Part shown: positions 17,490 to 26,521 of the stretch, in pieces | Layout of the letters: the number at the start of each line of letters is the position of its first letter | Numbering within the stretch: position 1 is the first letter of the stretch | Assembly: GCF_000383615.1 (NCBI RefSeq) | Contig: NZ_KB911589.1 | Span: 1-64,000 of the forward strand | DNA from: Streptomyces canus 299MFChir4.1 | Lineage (GTDB): Bacteria > Actinomycetota > Actinomycetes > Streptomycetales > Streptomycetaceae | Direction of reading: 5' to 3' | DNA length: 64,000 nucleotides | Position numbers and translations under genes: made by a program | The notes under the pieces: model-generated | Told to the model about the DNA's origin: nothing | Seen by the model: only the letters and a program-made list of their open reading frames with translations | Databases searched by the model: none

Positions 17490-17671
17490 CGGTGGACGCG
17501 CCCCCGTCCGCCTCGGCGCCCGCCTCTCGCTGGTTCGCGAGACACGGGCGCCGATCGACCTGACCGTGACCGGCGTCGTGCGCCACGGCCGAACGGTCCG
17601 CGCGTTCATCCCTCCGCACTCCGGCCTGGTGACCCTCCAGGGCATGGGCGGACACGAGCCGACCCCGACGG

Positions 17672-19372
17672 CTACGGCAGCGCGTGCACGTGCGGTCCCA
17701 CCGCGTTGGACCAGGCGTTGCCCGCCGTCGCGTCCCAGTTCGTCGACCAGGTCATGGCGCCGCGCAGGTCGGGGTAGGTCTTCGACGGTCTGAAGGAGCC
17801 GCACCCCGTGCCCTTCGTCAGGCAGTCCAGCGCGTTGTTCACCACGGACGGCGAGACGTAGCCGCTGCCCGCCCCGCTCGTGGACGCCGGCAGGCCCAAC
17901 CCCACCTGGGACGGGGACAGTCCGCCCTCCAGCTGGATGCAGGCCAGGGCGGTCAGGAAGTCCACCGAGCCCTGCGAGTAGACCTTGCCGTCGCAGCCCA
18001 GCATCGAACCGCTGTTGTAGTACTGCATGTTGACGACCGTGAGGATGTCCTTCACGTTCAGCGCGGTCTGGAAGTACGCGTTGGACGTCGACTGCATGTC
18101 GATCGTCTGCGGTGCCATCGTGAGCACCAGCGAACTGCCAGCCTTCCCCGCGAGCGACCGCAACGCCTGGGACATGTAGGTGGCGTTGAGCCCGTTCTCC
18201 AGATCGATGTCGACGCCGTCGAAGCCGTACGTCTGCATCAGCGCGTACACCGAGTTCGCGAAGTTCGCCGCGGACGTCGGGTCGCTCACCGAGACCGTGC
18301 CGTTCTGGCCGCCCACGGAGACGACGACCTTCTTCCCGGCCGCCTGCTTCGCCCTGATGTCCGCCTTGAACTGGTCGACCGTGTACCCGCCGAGCCCGGC
18401 CGAGTCCAGGTTGAAGGTCACGGCACCCGGAGTCGTCGTCGCGTCCGCGAACGCCACCGCGATGATGTCGTACTGCGACTGCACCGCCGACAGCTTCTGG
18501 ACCGTCGCCCCGTTGTTGAAGTTCTGCCAGTACCCGGTGACCGCGTGCTTCGGCACCGCGCCGCCCCCGGTACCCGTCGACGCGCTCGTCGTCCCCGTCA
18601 CCGCACCCGACTTCGCGGACTCGCCCGCCGAGTTCACCGCCGTGACCTGGAAGCTGTACGACGTCGAGGCGGCAAGGCCCGACACGGTCGCCGACGTCCC
18701 GGTGACCGCCGTGACCTTCGTGCCGTTGCGGTAGACGTTGTAGCCGGTCGCGCCCGACACCGTGTTCCAGGTCAGGGAGACGGACGAGGAGGACGTGCCG
18801 GAGACCGCCAGGCCGGCCGGCGCCGCCGGGATCGTGGGAGCGGGATCACCGCCGCCGCCCCCGTCGGGGCCGTACACCGAGACGTCGTCGGTGAAGTACG
18901 CGGCCTGTCCGTACCAGCCGTGCGTGTAGACCGTCACCGACGTCGTCGAGGCACCCGTGGTGAAGGTGGTCGTCAGCTGCTTCCAGGAGGCGGAGTCCGG
19001 GGTCCAGGTCGACACGTCCGTCGTGCCGGTGCCGGTCGCGCCCAGGTAGGCGTAACCGCCCTGCACCCACGCGCTCAGCGTGTACGTCGAGCTGGGCTTC
19101 ACGGCCACCGTCTGGACGCACTTGGCGTTGTCCTGCCCGGCGGGCGTCGCCTTCAGCGCGGCCGAGCCGCCGTGCACGGGGGAGGAGACGGTCGTACCGC
19201 TGCTCGCCGAACAGGTCCAGTTGGTCAGGCCGGACTCGAAGCCGGCGTTCTTCGCGTTGTTGACGTCCGCGGCGGAGGCCGGTCCGGCGACTCCGAGGGC
19301 GCCGCCCAGGGCGAGGGCCGCGATGAGGGCCGCGGTCCGGAACCGCGCCGGTTTTCTGCTAAGTATGGGCAT
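17672..19372 (-). CDS. Secreted GH18 chitinase with CBM and FnIII domains
   Basis: 566 aa. Signal peptide (1-34, ending ASA) is followed by a jelly-roll carbohydrate-binding module (about 38-175), a fibronectin type III domain (about 185-270) and the GH18 barrel (about 280-566). The catalytic motif FDGVDIDLE is intact with the acid/base E392. It hydrolyses chitin outside the cell to oligosaccharides. ATG 19372 starts the signal peptide; the Shine-Dalgarno site is weak. A DasR-type site lies 12-23 bases before the start codon, so induction by chitin breakdown products is expected. Confidence 0.93.
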   Translation of the reverse strand: MPILSRKPARFRTAALIAALALGGALGVAGPASAADVNNAKNAGFESGLTNWTCSASSGTTVSSPVHGGSAALKATPAGQDNAKCVQTVAVKPSSTYTLSAWVQGGYAYLGATGTGTTDVSTWTPDSASWKQLTTTFTTGASTTSVTVYTHGWYGQAAYFTDDVSVYGPDGGGGGDPAPTIPAAPAGLAVSGTSSSSVSLTWNTVSGATGYNVYRNGTKVTAVTGTSATVSGLAASTSYSFQVTAVNSAGESAKSGAVTGTTSASTGTGGGAVPKHAVTGYWQNFNNGATVQKLSAVQSQYDIIAVAFADATTTPGAVTFNLDSAGLGGYTVDQFKADIRAKQAAGKKVVVSVGGQNGTVSVSDPTSAANFANSVYALMQTYGFDGVDIDLENGLNATYMSQALRSLAGKAGSSLVLTMAPQTIDMQSTSNAYFQTALNVKDILTVVNMQYYNSGSMLGCDGKVYSQGSVDFLTALACIQLEGGLSPSQVGLGLPASTSGAGSGYVSPSVVNNALDCLTKGTGCGSFRPSKTYPDLRGAMTWSTNWDATAGNAWSNAVGPHVHALP

Positions 19373-19383
19373 GACAAGAGAGT

Positions 19384-19395
19384 TGGTCCAGACCA
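19384..19395. promoter_or_regulatory. DasR-responsive element (dre) upstream of chitinase
   Basis: TGGTCCAGACCA is a near-perfect palindrome, one base from the core of the known dre consensus (TGGTCTAGACCA). It also matches the repeat long known from Streptomyces chitinase promoters. It sits just upstream of the chitinase ATG (19372, minus strand). Confidence 0.8.
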
Positions 19396-19650
19396 ATCCC
19401 GCTGTCAAGGAGGGCGGCGAGGATGAATGCACAACTGGCCTTTCTCCGGCCTGCGCACGTGGCAAGTGCGCCCCATCTGGGCTGGAATCAACCGCTTTTG
19501 ATCCCTCGGGTCGGCCAGGAAGTCACAGAATCGCTGTTCTCCGGTCATAGAGCCGTGGTTACAGTGCTCAGGTAGTCACGCAGTGAAGTCGACCGGGTGC
19601 GACGGAGTGATCCGTTCGGACCCACGGGCATGGGATACGGGGAGCTGCGC

Positions 19651-20538
19651 GTGCCAACTGCCATCGCAGTGACCGGTGCCGACATGGCGCTGCCGGCACA
19701 GGACGAGCGGACCCTGCCCGCCGTCGTGCTCGACGGCCTCGACCGGCAGCCGCTCGACCACTCGCTCGCCGCCCTCCAGGCGCTGATCGACCAGCACGGC
19801 CATGTGGTCGTCGTGTACTCCCGGGCCGTGCCCCCGGCGGTGGACCAGCGGCTGCGTACCGTGCGGTCCCTCCTGGAAAGCGACCGGATCGCCCTGTTCC
19901 AGCCCGAACTGCCACCTTTGGGACTCGCTGTCCTGGCCCGCCAGTTGAGACAGCTCGCCTCCTGCGACCTCAGCCCCGGCGTCATCGCCTCGGCGGGCCG
20001 GCTGCTCACCCACTACCTCCACGCGGGCGCGCTCCTCGGCTCGGTGGCCAAGCTCGACCGGGTCCCCGTCGGGCTCAAGTCGCACGCCAAGTCATGGGTG
20101 CCGGGCAGCCAGTTCGCCGTGCTCGCCCATCCCCAGCCGCAGCTCGTCAGGCTCGCCCCGGACGCCGCCCTCGCCGGCCCGGAGTTCGCCACCTCGATGC
20201 TCGTCGCCCGCGGCCAGCTCCAGTCCGACTGGGTCTCCGGGGCGCTCGCCAGGTCCTGGCGGATCCAGGGGCTGCGGGAGGCTCCGCTGCCCGCCGAGTC
20301 CGCCGAGTGGTGGGGCACCGGCAAGCTGATCGAGTTCTGCGCCTTCCTGCCGGACCTGTCCGTCCTTTACCAACTGGTCACCTCGGTACGGCAGAACATC
20401 TGTCACTGGTGCGGTATCGACGTCATCGGTGACCGCTGCGTCTTCTGCTCGGCCACCGCGCCGGTGACGCCCGTATCCCAGCAACAGCAGCAACAGCAGC
20501 TGCAACCGCAGCGACAGCACCAACTGCCCGCCGGGTGA
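19651..20538 (+). CDS. Conserved protein with C-terminal zinc ribbon, start of Tad locus
   Basis: 295 aa, soluble. No catalytic family recognised. The C-terminus holds CHWC and CVFC pairs (a zinc-ribbon pattern, about 266-282), followed by a Gln-rich tail with seven consecutive Gln. GTG 19651 has GGGGAG 6 bases before; an ATG seven codons earlier is possible. It lies 66 bases ahead of cpaB in the same direction and probably belongs to the pilus operon, role unknown. Confidence 0.65.
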   Translation: MPTAIAVTGADMALPAQDERTLPAVVLDGLDRQPLDHSLAALQALIDQHGHVVVVYSRAVPPAVDQRLRTVRSLLESDRIALFQPELPPLGLAVLARQLRQLASCDLSPGVIASAGRLLTHYLHAGALLGSVAKLDRVPVGLKSHAKSWVPGSQFAVLAHPQPQLVRLAPDAALAGPEFATSMLVARGQLQSDWVSGALARSWRIQGLREAPLPAESAEWWGTGKLIEFCAFLPDLSVLYQLVTSVRQNICHWCGIDVIGDRCVFCSATAPVTPVSQQQQQQQLQPQRQHQLPAG

Positions 20539-20604
20539 GCCGTACCGGATCGCCCCCCGTCCCCGATTCCGCTCGACCGAGCCCCCCAACGAGGTCCACG
20601 GTTC

Positions 20605-21312
20605 ATGAACTCCCGTCAGCGCCGCGGCGTGATACTCCTGCTCCTGTCGGTCCTGGGCGCCCTCGCGGCCTTCGCCGGCGTGCTCTCCGTCATCGACGAC
20701 GTGAAGTCCAAGGTCGGCCCCGAGGTCACGGCGTACGAGGTCAAGAAGGACATCGAGCCCTACACCCGGCTCACCGCGGCGCAGTTCGAGAAGACCGAGA
20801 TGCCGAAGCGCTGGCTGTCCGCCAACGCGGTCACCGACCTCGCCGCCCTCCGCGACAAGATCGCCGTGACGACCCTCAAGAAGGGCTCGCTGCTCCAGAG
20901 CGACATGATCGTCGACCAGCCGGCGCTCCAGCCCGGGCAGCAGGAGGTCGCCATCATGATCGACGCGGCGACCGGCGTCGCCGGCAAGATCACGCCGGGT
21001 TCCGCGGTGAATGTCTACGCCACCTTCGAGGGGCAGCGGGAGAGTGATCCCGACCTGTCCAAGATCATCGTAACCAATGCCCGGGTGCTCGACGTCGGTC
21101 AGATCACCGCGCTCCAGCCCGACGCCGACGAGCGCACCCGCGAGGCGTCCAAGGCCGTCCCCATCACCTTCGCCCTCTCCGCCCTCGATGCCCAGCGCCT
21201 CACGTACGCCGAGTCGTTCGCCAAACGCGTCCGTCTCGCCCTGGTCGCCCCCGGCGAGACCGGCACGGTCCCCGAGCAGGAGCGCACGTACGAACTCGCG
21301 AAGGACAAGTGA
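20605..21312 (+). CDS. cpaB: Flp pilus assembly protein CpaB/RcpC
   Basis: 235 aa. N-terminal membrane segment (about 8-28), then an SAF domain (about 40-105, with DIEPYTRLTAAQ and LKKGSLLQSDMI) and an RcpC-like beta domain. CpaB proteins work at the outer face of the membrane in Tad pilus assembly. It is the first recognisable pilus gene in this operon; cpaE starts 9 bases after its stop. Confidence 0.85.
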   Translation: MNSRQRRGVILLLLSVLGALAAFAGVLSVIDDVKSKVGPEVTAYEVKKDIEPYTRLTAAQFEKTEMPKRWLSANAVTDLAALRDKIAVTTLKKGSLLQSDMIVDQPALQPGQQEVAIMIDAATGVAGKITPGSAVNVYATFEGQRESDPDLSKIIVTNARVLDVGQITALQPDADERTREASKAVPITFALSALDAQRLTYAESFAKRVRLALVAPGETGTVPEQERTYELAKDK

Positions 21313-21321
21313 GAGGCCGCC

Positions 21322-22572
21322 ATGCCCACGAGGATCCTCCCGGCGGTCGGCGACGCGGACGCGGTCCGTTCCCTCACCACGCTGCTCAGCCAGCTCCCGG
21401 ACGCCGAGCCCGTCGCCCCGGTCACCGACTCCACCCAGCTCATCGACACCCTCGCGCGCCTGGCGTCAGAGTCCATCGACGAGCTGCCCGAGGTCGTGGT
21501 CGTCCATGAGCGCATCGGTCCCGTCCCGGCCCTGGAGCTGATCCGTGAGGTCGCCCTGCGCTTCCCGGCCGTCGGCGTCATCCTCGTCACCTCCGACGTC
21601 GGCCCAGGCCTCTTCCAGGCCGCCATGGACTACGGCGCCCGCGGCCTCATCGCCCTCCCGCTCGGCTACGAGGAGCTCGCCACCCGGGTCCACGCGGTCG
21701 CCCAGTGGTCCACGGGCGTACGACGGCACCTGGGCGCCGCCACCGACGTCTTCACCGGCGTCGGCGGCACCGTCGTCACCGTCAGCGGGGCGAAGGGCGG
21801 CGTCGGCGCCACCACCACCGCCATCCAGCTCGCCCTCGCCGCCCAGGCCTCCGGCCGCCCCACCGCCCTGCTCGACATGGACCTCCAGACCGGCGACATC
21901 GCCTCCTACCTGGACGTCCAGTTCCGCCGCTCGGTCGTCGATCTCGCCACCATCACCGACATCTCCCCGCGCGTCCTCGCCGACGCCGTCTTCGCCCACG
22001 ACACCGGCCTCGCGCTGTTGCTCGCCCCCGGCGAGGGCGAACGCGGCGAGGAGGTCACCGAGCGCGCCGCCCGCCAGATCGTCTCCGCCCTGCGCTCCCG
22101 CTACGAGGTCGTCGTCGTCGACTGCGGGTCGCAGCTCAGCGGGGCCGGCGCGGCGGTCGTGGAGATGGCCGACACGGCCCTGCTGGTCACCACCCCGGAC
22201 GTGGTCGCCGTACGCGGCGCCAAGCGGGCCGTGCGCATGTGGGACCGCCTCCAGGTCCGCAAGGCCGAGGAGACCACCGTCGTCGTCAACCGCCACAGCC
22301 GCGGTACGGAGATCCAGCCGCCGCTCATCCAGAAGATCACCGGCACCGGCGTCGCGGCGACCGTGATCCCGGCCAACTTCAAGGAGCTCCAGGGCGCGGT
22401 GGACGCGGGCCGGGTCCACGAACTCGACGCCAAGGGCACGGTCAAGCAGGCCCTGTGGACGCTCGCCGGTGAACTGGGCCTGGTCAAGGGCACGGAGGCG
22501 AACTCCCATCGCAACGGAGGCCGGGAGCGGGGGGCGTTGGCCTTCCGGCGGCGCAAGGAGCTCGGGAGGTGA
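21322..22572 (+). CDS. cpaE: CpaE/TadZ-like MinD-family ATPase
   Basis: 416 aa. Residues 1-135 form a receiver-like domain and residues from about 150 a ParA/MinD ATPase with the deviant Walker A motif SGAKGGVGATT starting at residue 155. Family members place the Tad machinery in the cell. The last codons overlap the GTG of the first TadE-like gene (GTGA). Confidence 0.87.
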   Translation: MPTRILPAVGDADAVRSLTTLLSQLPDAEPVAPVTDSTQLIDTLARLASESIDELPEVVVVHERIGPVPALELIREVALRFPAVGVILVTSDVGPGLFQAAMDYGARGLIALPLGYEELATRVHAVAQWSTGVRRHLGAATDVFTGVGGTVVTVSGAKGGVGATTTAIQLALAAQASGRPTALLDMDLQTGDIASYLDVQFRRSVVDLATITDISPRVLADAVFAHDTGLALLLAPGEGERGEEVTERAARQIVSALRSRYEVVVVDCGSQLSGAGAAVVEMADTALLVTTPDVVAVRGAKRAVRMWDRLQVRKAEETTVVVNRHSRGTEIQPPLIQKITGTGVAATVIPANFKELQGAVDAGRVHELDAKGTVKQALWTLAGELGLVKGTEANSHRNGGRERGALAFRRRKELGR

Positions 22573-22940
22573 GCGGCCGGCGGGACGAGGGACAGGTGAC
22601 CATCGAGTTCCTCGGGATGACCCCGCTGATCCTGATCACGCTGGTGTTGCTGTGGCAGTTCGTGCTGCTGGGGTACACCTTCACGCTCGCGGGGAATGCT
22701 GCGGACGAGGCGGCGCGGGCGGGGACGGCGGTTCCGGCCGGGGAGCGGCAGGCGGCGTGCGAGGAGGCGGGCACGGACAAACTGCCGGGCGCGTGGAGCG
22801 GCACGGTGAGCTGCGCGACCGGGGGCGGCTACGTCAAGGCCACCGTCACCCTCCAGGTCCCCGTCCTGTTCCCGGGCTCGATCGGCTTCCCCTTCGACGT
22901 GGAGGGCCACGCGGGTGCGGTGGAGGAGGACAGGCACTGA
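22569..22940 (+). CDS. TadE-like pseudopilin
   Basis: 123 aa. A short basic leader, then GQVTIEFLGM and a hydrophobic helix: the class III prepilin pattern with Glu at +5 after the cleavage Gly. The C-terminal half is a small extracellular domain with two Cys (C61/C77). A minor component of the Tad pilus, exported and processed by a prepilin peptidase that is not in the window. GTG 22569 with AAGGAG 7 bases before. Confidence 0.82.
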   Translation: MSGRRDEGQVTIEFLGMTPLILITLVLLWQFVLLGYTFTLAGNAADEAARAGTAVPAGERQAACEEAGTDKLPGAWSGTVSCATGGGYVKATVTLQVPVLFPGSIGFPFDVEGHAGAVEEDRH

Positions 22941-22941
22941 G

Positions 22942-23301
22942 ATGTCGTACTCAGGGAAGAGCCGAGAACACCGCGACCGCGGCCAAGTGGCCCTCGAATA
23001 CCTGGGCTTCATCCCGATCCTGATCCTCGTCGCGATGGCCGGCGTCCAGATCGGGCTCATCGCCTACACCGCCCAGCAGGCCGGCACGGCGGCCAGGGCC
23101 GGGGCGCGGGCCGCCTCGCTCGACCTGAGCGCGCAGGACGGCTGTGTGAACGCGATCAGCGACTGGCTCTCCGTCGACTGCGCCGAGGGCGGGGGCGGCG
23201 ACTCGGTCACCGTCACCGCCACCGTCCAGATCCCGTCGATCGTCCCCGGCTGGGACTTCGACCCCGCCGTCAAGACCGCCACCATGCCGCTCGACCACTG
23301 A
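22942..23301 (+). CDS. Second TadE-like pseudopilin
   Basis: 119 aa. Same architecture as its neighbour: basic leader, GQVALEYLGF cleavage motif, transmembrane helix and short exterior with two Cys. ATG 22942 directly follows the previous stop. Having two TadE-type genes in a row is usual for Streptomyces Tad loci. Confidence 0.82.
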   Translation: MSYSGKSREHRDRGQVALEYLGFIPILILVAMAGVQIGLIAYTAQQAGTAARAGARAASLDLSAQDGCVNAISDWLSVDCAEGGGGDSVTVTATVQIPSIVPGWDFDPAVKTATMPLDH

Positions 23302-23314
23302 ACGAGGTACCCCC

Positions 23315-24652
23315 ATGAGTCTGCGGTCCCGCATCAACACCCCCGAGGAGAACGGCAGCCGGGGCGAGGACGGCCACCTGGTCTCCTCCTACCGGGCCAA
23401 ACTCCTCGAGGAGATCGACCTCGCGGAGATGAGCTCGCTGGCGGCCGCCGAGCGCCGGGCCCGCCTTGAGCGGGTGCTCGGGCACATCATCAGCCGCGAG
23501 GGACCGGTCCTGTCGACCGTCGAACGCTCGCAGCTGATCCGGCGGGTGGTCGACGAGGCGCTCGGCCTCGGCATCCTGGAACCGCTGCTCGAAGACGCCT
23601 CCATCACCGAGATCATGGTCAACGGCCCGGACTCGATCTTCGTCGAACGCGGCGGCCGGGTCGAGCAGTTGCCGTTGCGCTTCCCGTCCCACGACCAGCT
23701 GATGCAGACCATCGAGCGAATAGTCTCCACGGTCAACCGGCGCGTGGACGAGACGAACCCGATGGTCGACGCGCGCCTGCCGTCCGGCGAACGCGTGAAC
23801 GTCATCATCCCGCCGCTCTCCCTGACCGGCGCGATCCTCACGATCCGCCGCTTCCCGCGCTCCTACACGCTCCAGGAACTGGTCGGCTTCGACTCGCTCG
23901 ACGAGAACATGCTGTACCTGCTCGCCGGCCTGGTGCAGGCGCGCTTCAACATCATCGTGTCGGGCGCCACGGGCACCGGCAAGACGACCCTGCTCAACGC
24001 GCTGTCCGGGCTCATCCCGGAGGGCGACCGGATCATCACCATCGAGGACTCGGCCGAACTCCAGCTCCAGCAACGGCACGTGGTCCGCCTTGAGGCACGG
24101 CCGCCGAACGTGGAGGGCCAGGGCCGGGTCACCATCCGGGACCTGGTCCGCAACTCGCTGCGCATGCGCCCCGACCGGATCGTGGTCGGCGAGGTCCGCG
24201 GCGGCGAGTCCCTCGACATGCTCCAGGCGATGTCGACGGGCCACGACGGCTCCCTCGCCACGGTCCACGCCAACAGCGCCGAGGACGCGCTGATGCGGCT
24301 GAAGACGCTGGCGTCCATGTCGGAGGTGGAGATCCCCTTCGAGGCGCTGCACGACCAGATCAACAGCGCGGTCGACGTGATCATCCAGCTCACCCGGTTC
24401 GCCGACGGCGCCCGCCGGATCACCGAGATCGCCCTGCTCGACAGCAACGGCAGCGAGCCGTACCGGCTGGCCACGGTGGCCCGCTTCGACGCCCAGCCCA
24501 TGGCGGCGGACGGCCGGATCTACGGCCGCTTCGCGTACTTCCCGCTCCCGCGCCGCGCCGTCGACCGCCTCTACATGGCGAGCCAGCCCACGCCCCAGGC
24601 CTTCGGGGTGGCCCAGTCCGCAGCCCAGTTGGCCCTCCGAGAAGCCAGGTAG
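23315..24652 (+). CDS. cpaF: CpaF/TadA secretion ATPase
   Basis: 445 aa, full length. N-terminal domain (1-150) with the MVNGPDSIFVE segment typical of CpaF, then the hexameric ATPase core with Walker A GATGTGKTT (K223), Asp box and Walker B in RIVVGEVRG. It powers pilin export from the cytoplasmic face of the inner platform. Followed after 11 bases by tadB. Confidence 0.93.
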   Translation: MSLRSRINTPEENGSRGEDGHLVSSYRAKLLEEIDLAEMSSLAAAERRARLERVLGHIISREGPVLSTVERSQLIRRVVDEALGLGILEPLLEDASITEIMVNGPDSIFVERGGRVEQLPLRFPSHDQLMQTIERIVSTVNRRVDETNPMVDARLPSGERVNVIIPPLSLTGAILTIRRFPRSYTLQELVGFDSLDENMLYLLAGLVQARFNIIVSGATGTGKTTLLNALSGLIPEGDRIITIEDSAELQLQQRHVVRLEARPPNVEGQGRVTIRDLVRNSLRMRPDRIVVGEVRGGESLDMLQAMSTGHDGSLATVHANSAEDALMRLKTLASMSEVEIPFEALHDQINSAVDVIIQLTRFADGARRITEIALLDSNGSEPYRLATVARFDAQPMAADGRIYGRFAYFPLPRRAVDRLYMASQPTPQAFGVAQSAAQLALREAR

Positions 24653-24663
24653 GACCCCCTCCC

Positions 24664-25608
24664 ATGGACCTCCAGACCCTAGTCAAGCTCACCGTCGGCG
24701 CCACCCTGCTGACGTGCGCCCTCGCCGTCGTGGGCGTCCACGTCTATGCCAAGGGACGGGCGCAGCGGGCGGCCCTGGTCGACCGGCTGACCGCCGCGGG
24801 CCAGGTGCCGTACACCGGCCGCCGCCGGCACTTCCGCGACCTGGACCGCCGGCTGCGCCGGACCCGGCTCGGGCGGGAGCTGGAACTGCGGCTGGCGGCG
24901 ACGGGCCTTGACGTGACGCCGGGCGAGTTCTTCGCGGCGATGATCGGGCTCGTCGGCGGACTGTGGCTGATCGGCCAGGCGACCCTGGCACCCTTCTTCG
25001 GCCCGCTGGCCGGCCTCGCGGGCGTCTGGGCGTCGGTGCAGTTCCTCAACTGGCAGCGCCAGAAACGCATCGAGAAGTTCATCAACCAACTCCCGGAACT
25101 GGCACGCATCCTGGCCAACGCCACCCACGCCGGCCTCGCCCTGCGCACCGCGATCGGCATGGCGGCGGAGGAGCTGGAGGCCCCGGCCGGGGAGGAACTG
25201 GCCAACGTGGCCAACCAGTTGGCGGTGGGCGTGGCGATGGAGGACGCCCTCGACGAGATGGCGAAGCGGCTGCCGTCCCGGGAACTGGTGGTCCTGGTGA
25301 CGACCCTGGTCCTGTCGAACCGGGCGGGCGGCCAGGTGGTCAGCGCCCTGAGGAACCTGACCGAGACGCTGGAGGAACGCAAGGAGACCCGGCGCGAGGT
25401 CCGCACCCAGCTCTCCCAGGTGAACATGACCTCGTACGCCGTCCCGGTGCTGGGCATCGGCTCGCTGTTCCTGATGAACGGCGTGAAGGACGGCGCGCTG
25501 GAGCGGATGACGGGCTCACCGCTCGGCCAGGGCGCGGTGATCATCGCGTTCGCCCTCTACGCGGTGGGCTTCGTACTGATCCGCCGCATGTCGCGGATCG
25601 ACGTCTGA
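24664..25608 (+). CDS. tadB: TadB platform protein (type II secretion F domain)
   Basis: 314 aa. Two membrane segments near the N-terminus, a cytoplasmic T2SSF domain (about 130-255) and two C-terminal segments. With TadC it forms the membrane platform that couples CpaF to pilus extension. 13 bases separate it from tadC. Confidence 0.88.
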   Translation: MDLQTLVKLTVGATLLTCALAVVGVHVYAKGRAQRAALVDRLTAAGQVPYTGRRRHFRDLDRRLRRTRLGRELELRLAATGLDVTPGEFFAAMIGLVGGLWLIGQATLAPFFGPLAGLAGVWASVQFLNWQRQKRIEKFINQLPELARILANATHAGLALRTAIGMAAEELEAPAGEELANVANQLAVGVAMEDALDEMAKRLPSRELVVLVTTLVLSNRAGGQVVSALRNLTETLEERKETRREVRTQLSQVNMTSYAVPVLGIGSLFLMNGVKDGALERMTGSPLGQGAVIIAFALYAVGFVLIRRMSRIDV

Positions 25609-25621
25609 GGAGGGTACGGCT

Positions 25622-26512
25622 GTGATCGCTGTCGGGCTGGCCCTGTTGATGGCCGTGAGCGTGTGGGGCGTCTTCGCCGGCATCCGCATGTACCGGGCGG
25701 AGGCGAAACTGCCGAACGACCTGGTGCTGGCACTGGAGGTCGGATCGACCCGCACCGGCGCGGTCGACTCCCTGATCGACCGCATGGGCATGCGCTACGC
25801 GCCCACCGTCCTGCGTCTGATGGGCCCCAAGCAGGTCGCCAAGTACCGCCGCAAGATCGACCTCGCGGGCAACCCCGGCGGCCTGACCATCAACCGCTAC
25901 GCGGCCCGCAGGGCGGTGTACGGCTTCCTCGGCACCGTGGGTTTCCTGGTCTTCCTCCTCCGCGGCCAGATCCTGGTGGCCCTGCTCCTGCTGGCCTTCG
26001 GGGCGTTCTGGACGGAGGTCGGCATCTGGTCGGCGATCCGGGTCAGGAAGGACGTCATCGAGCGCACGCTCCCCGACTTCCTGGACGTGCTGGCGGTGGT
26101 GGTGAGCGCGGGCCTGGGCTTCCGCCAGGCACTGGACCGGGTGGCCTCCAAGTACGAGGGCCCCTGGGCGGACGAACTGCGCATCACACTCCGCCAGATG
26201 GACCTGGGCATGAGCCGCCGCCAGGCCTTCGCCGAGCTGCGCCGCCGCAACGACTCGGAACAGGTCGCGATGTTCGTGACGGCGCTCCAGCAGGGCGAGG
26301 AACTGGGCGCCCCCATCGTGGACACCCTGGTCTCCCTGGCCAAGGACATGCGCCGCACGGACGCCCAGAACGCCCGCCGCAAGGCCGCCCGCGCGGTCCC
26401 CAAGGCCACCATGATGATCACCACCTTCATGGTCCCGGCCACGCTGCTGCTGCTGGCCGCGGGCCTGCTGCTCGGCTCGGGCACCGACTTCGGCACGATC
26501 ACGGGGAAGTAG
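25622..26512 (+). CDS. tadC: TadC platform protein (type II secretion F domain)
   Basis: 296 aa. Membrane segment at 2-20, a pair at about 98-135, the T2SSF domain (about 150-270, SAGLGFRQALDRVA) and a C-terminal segment. GTG start at 25622 with GGAGGG before it. The histidine kinase gene begins 10 bases later, so the regulator pair shares the transcript. Confidence 0.88.
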   Translation: MIAVGLALLMAVSVWGVFAGIRMYRAEAKLPNDLVLALEVGSTRTGAVDSLIDRMGMRYAPTVLRLMGPKQVAKYRRKIDLAGNPGGLTINRYAARRAVYGFLGTVGFLVFLLRGQILVALLLLAFGAFWTEVGIWSAIRVRKDVIERTLPDFLDVLAVVVSAGLGFRQALDRVASKYEGPWADELRITLRQMDLGMSRRQAFAELRRRNDSEQVAMFVTALQQGEELGAPIVDTLVSLAKDMRRTDAQNARRKAARAVPKATMMITTFMVPATLLLLAAGLLLGSGTDFGTITGK

Positions 26513-26521
26513 GGGGCGGCT

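Noticed and set aside
17490..17671. Possible extra short gene between the PH-like gene and the chitinase
   Set aside because: The frame lacks a ribosome site and continues antisense into the chitinase; no recognisable domain.
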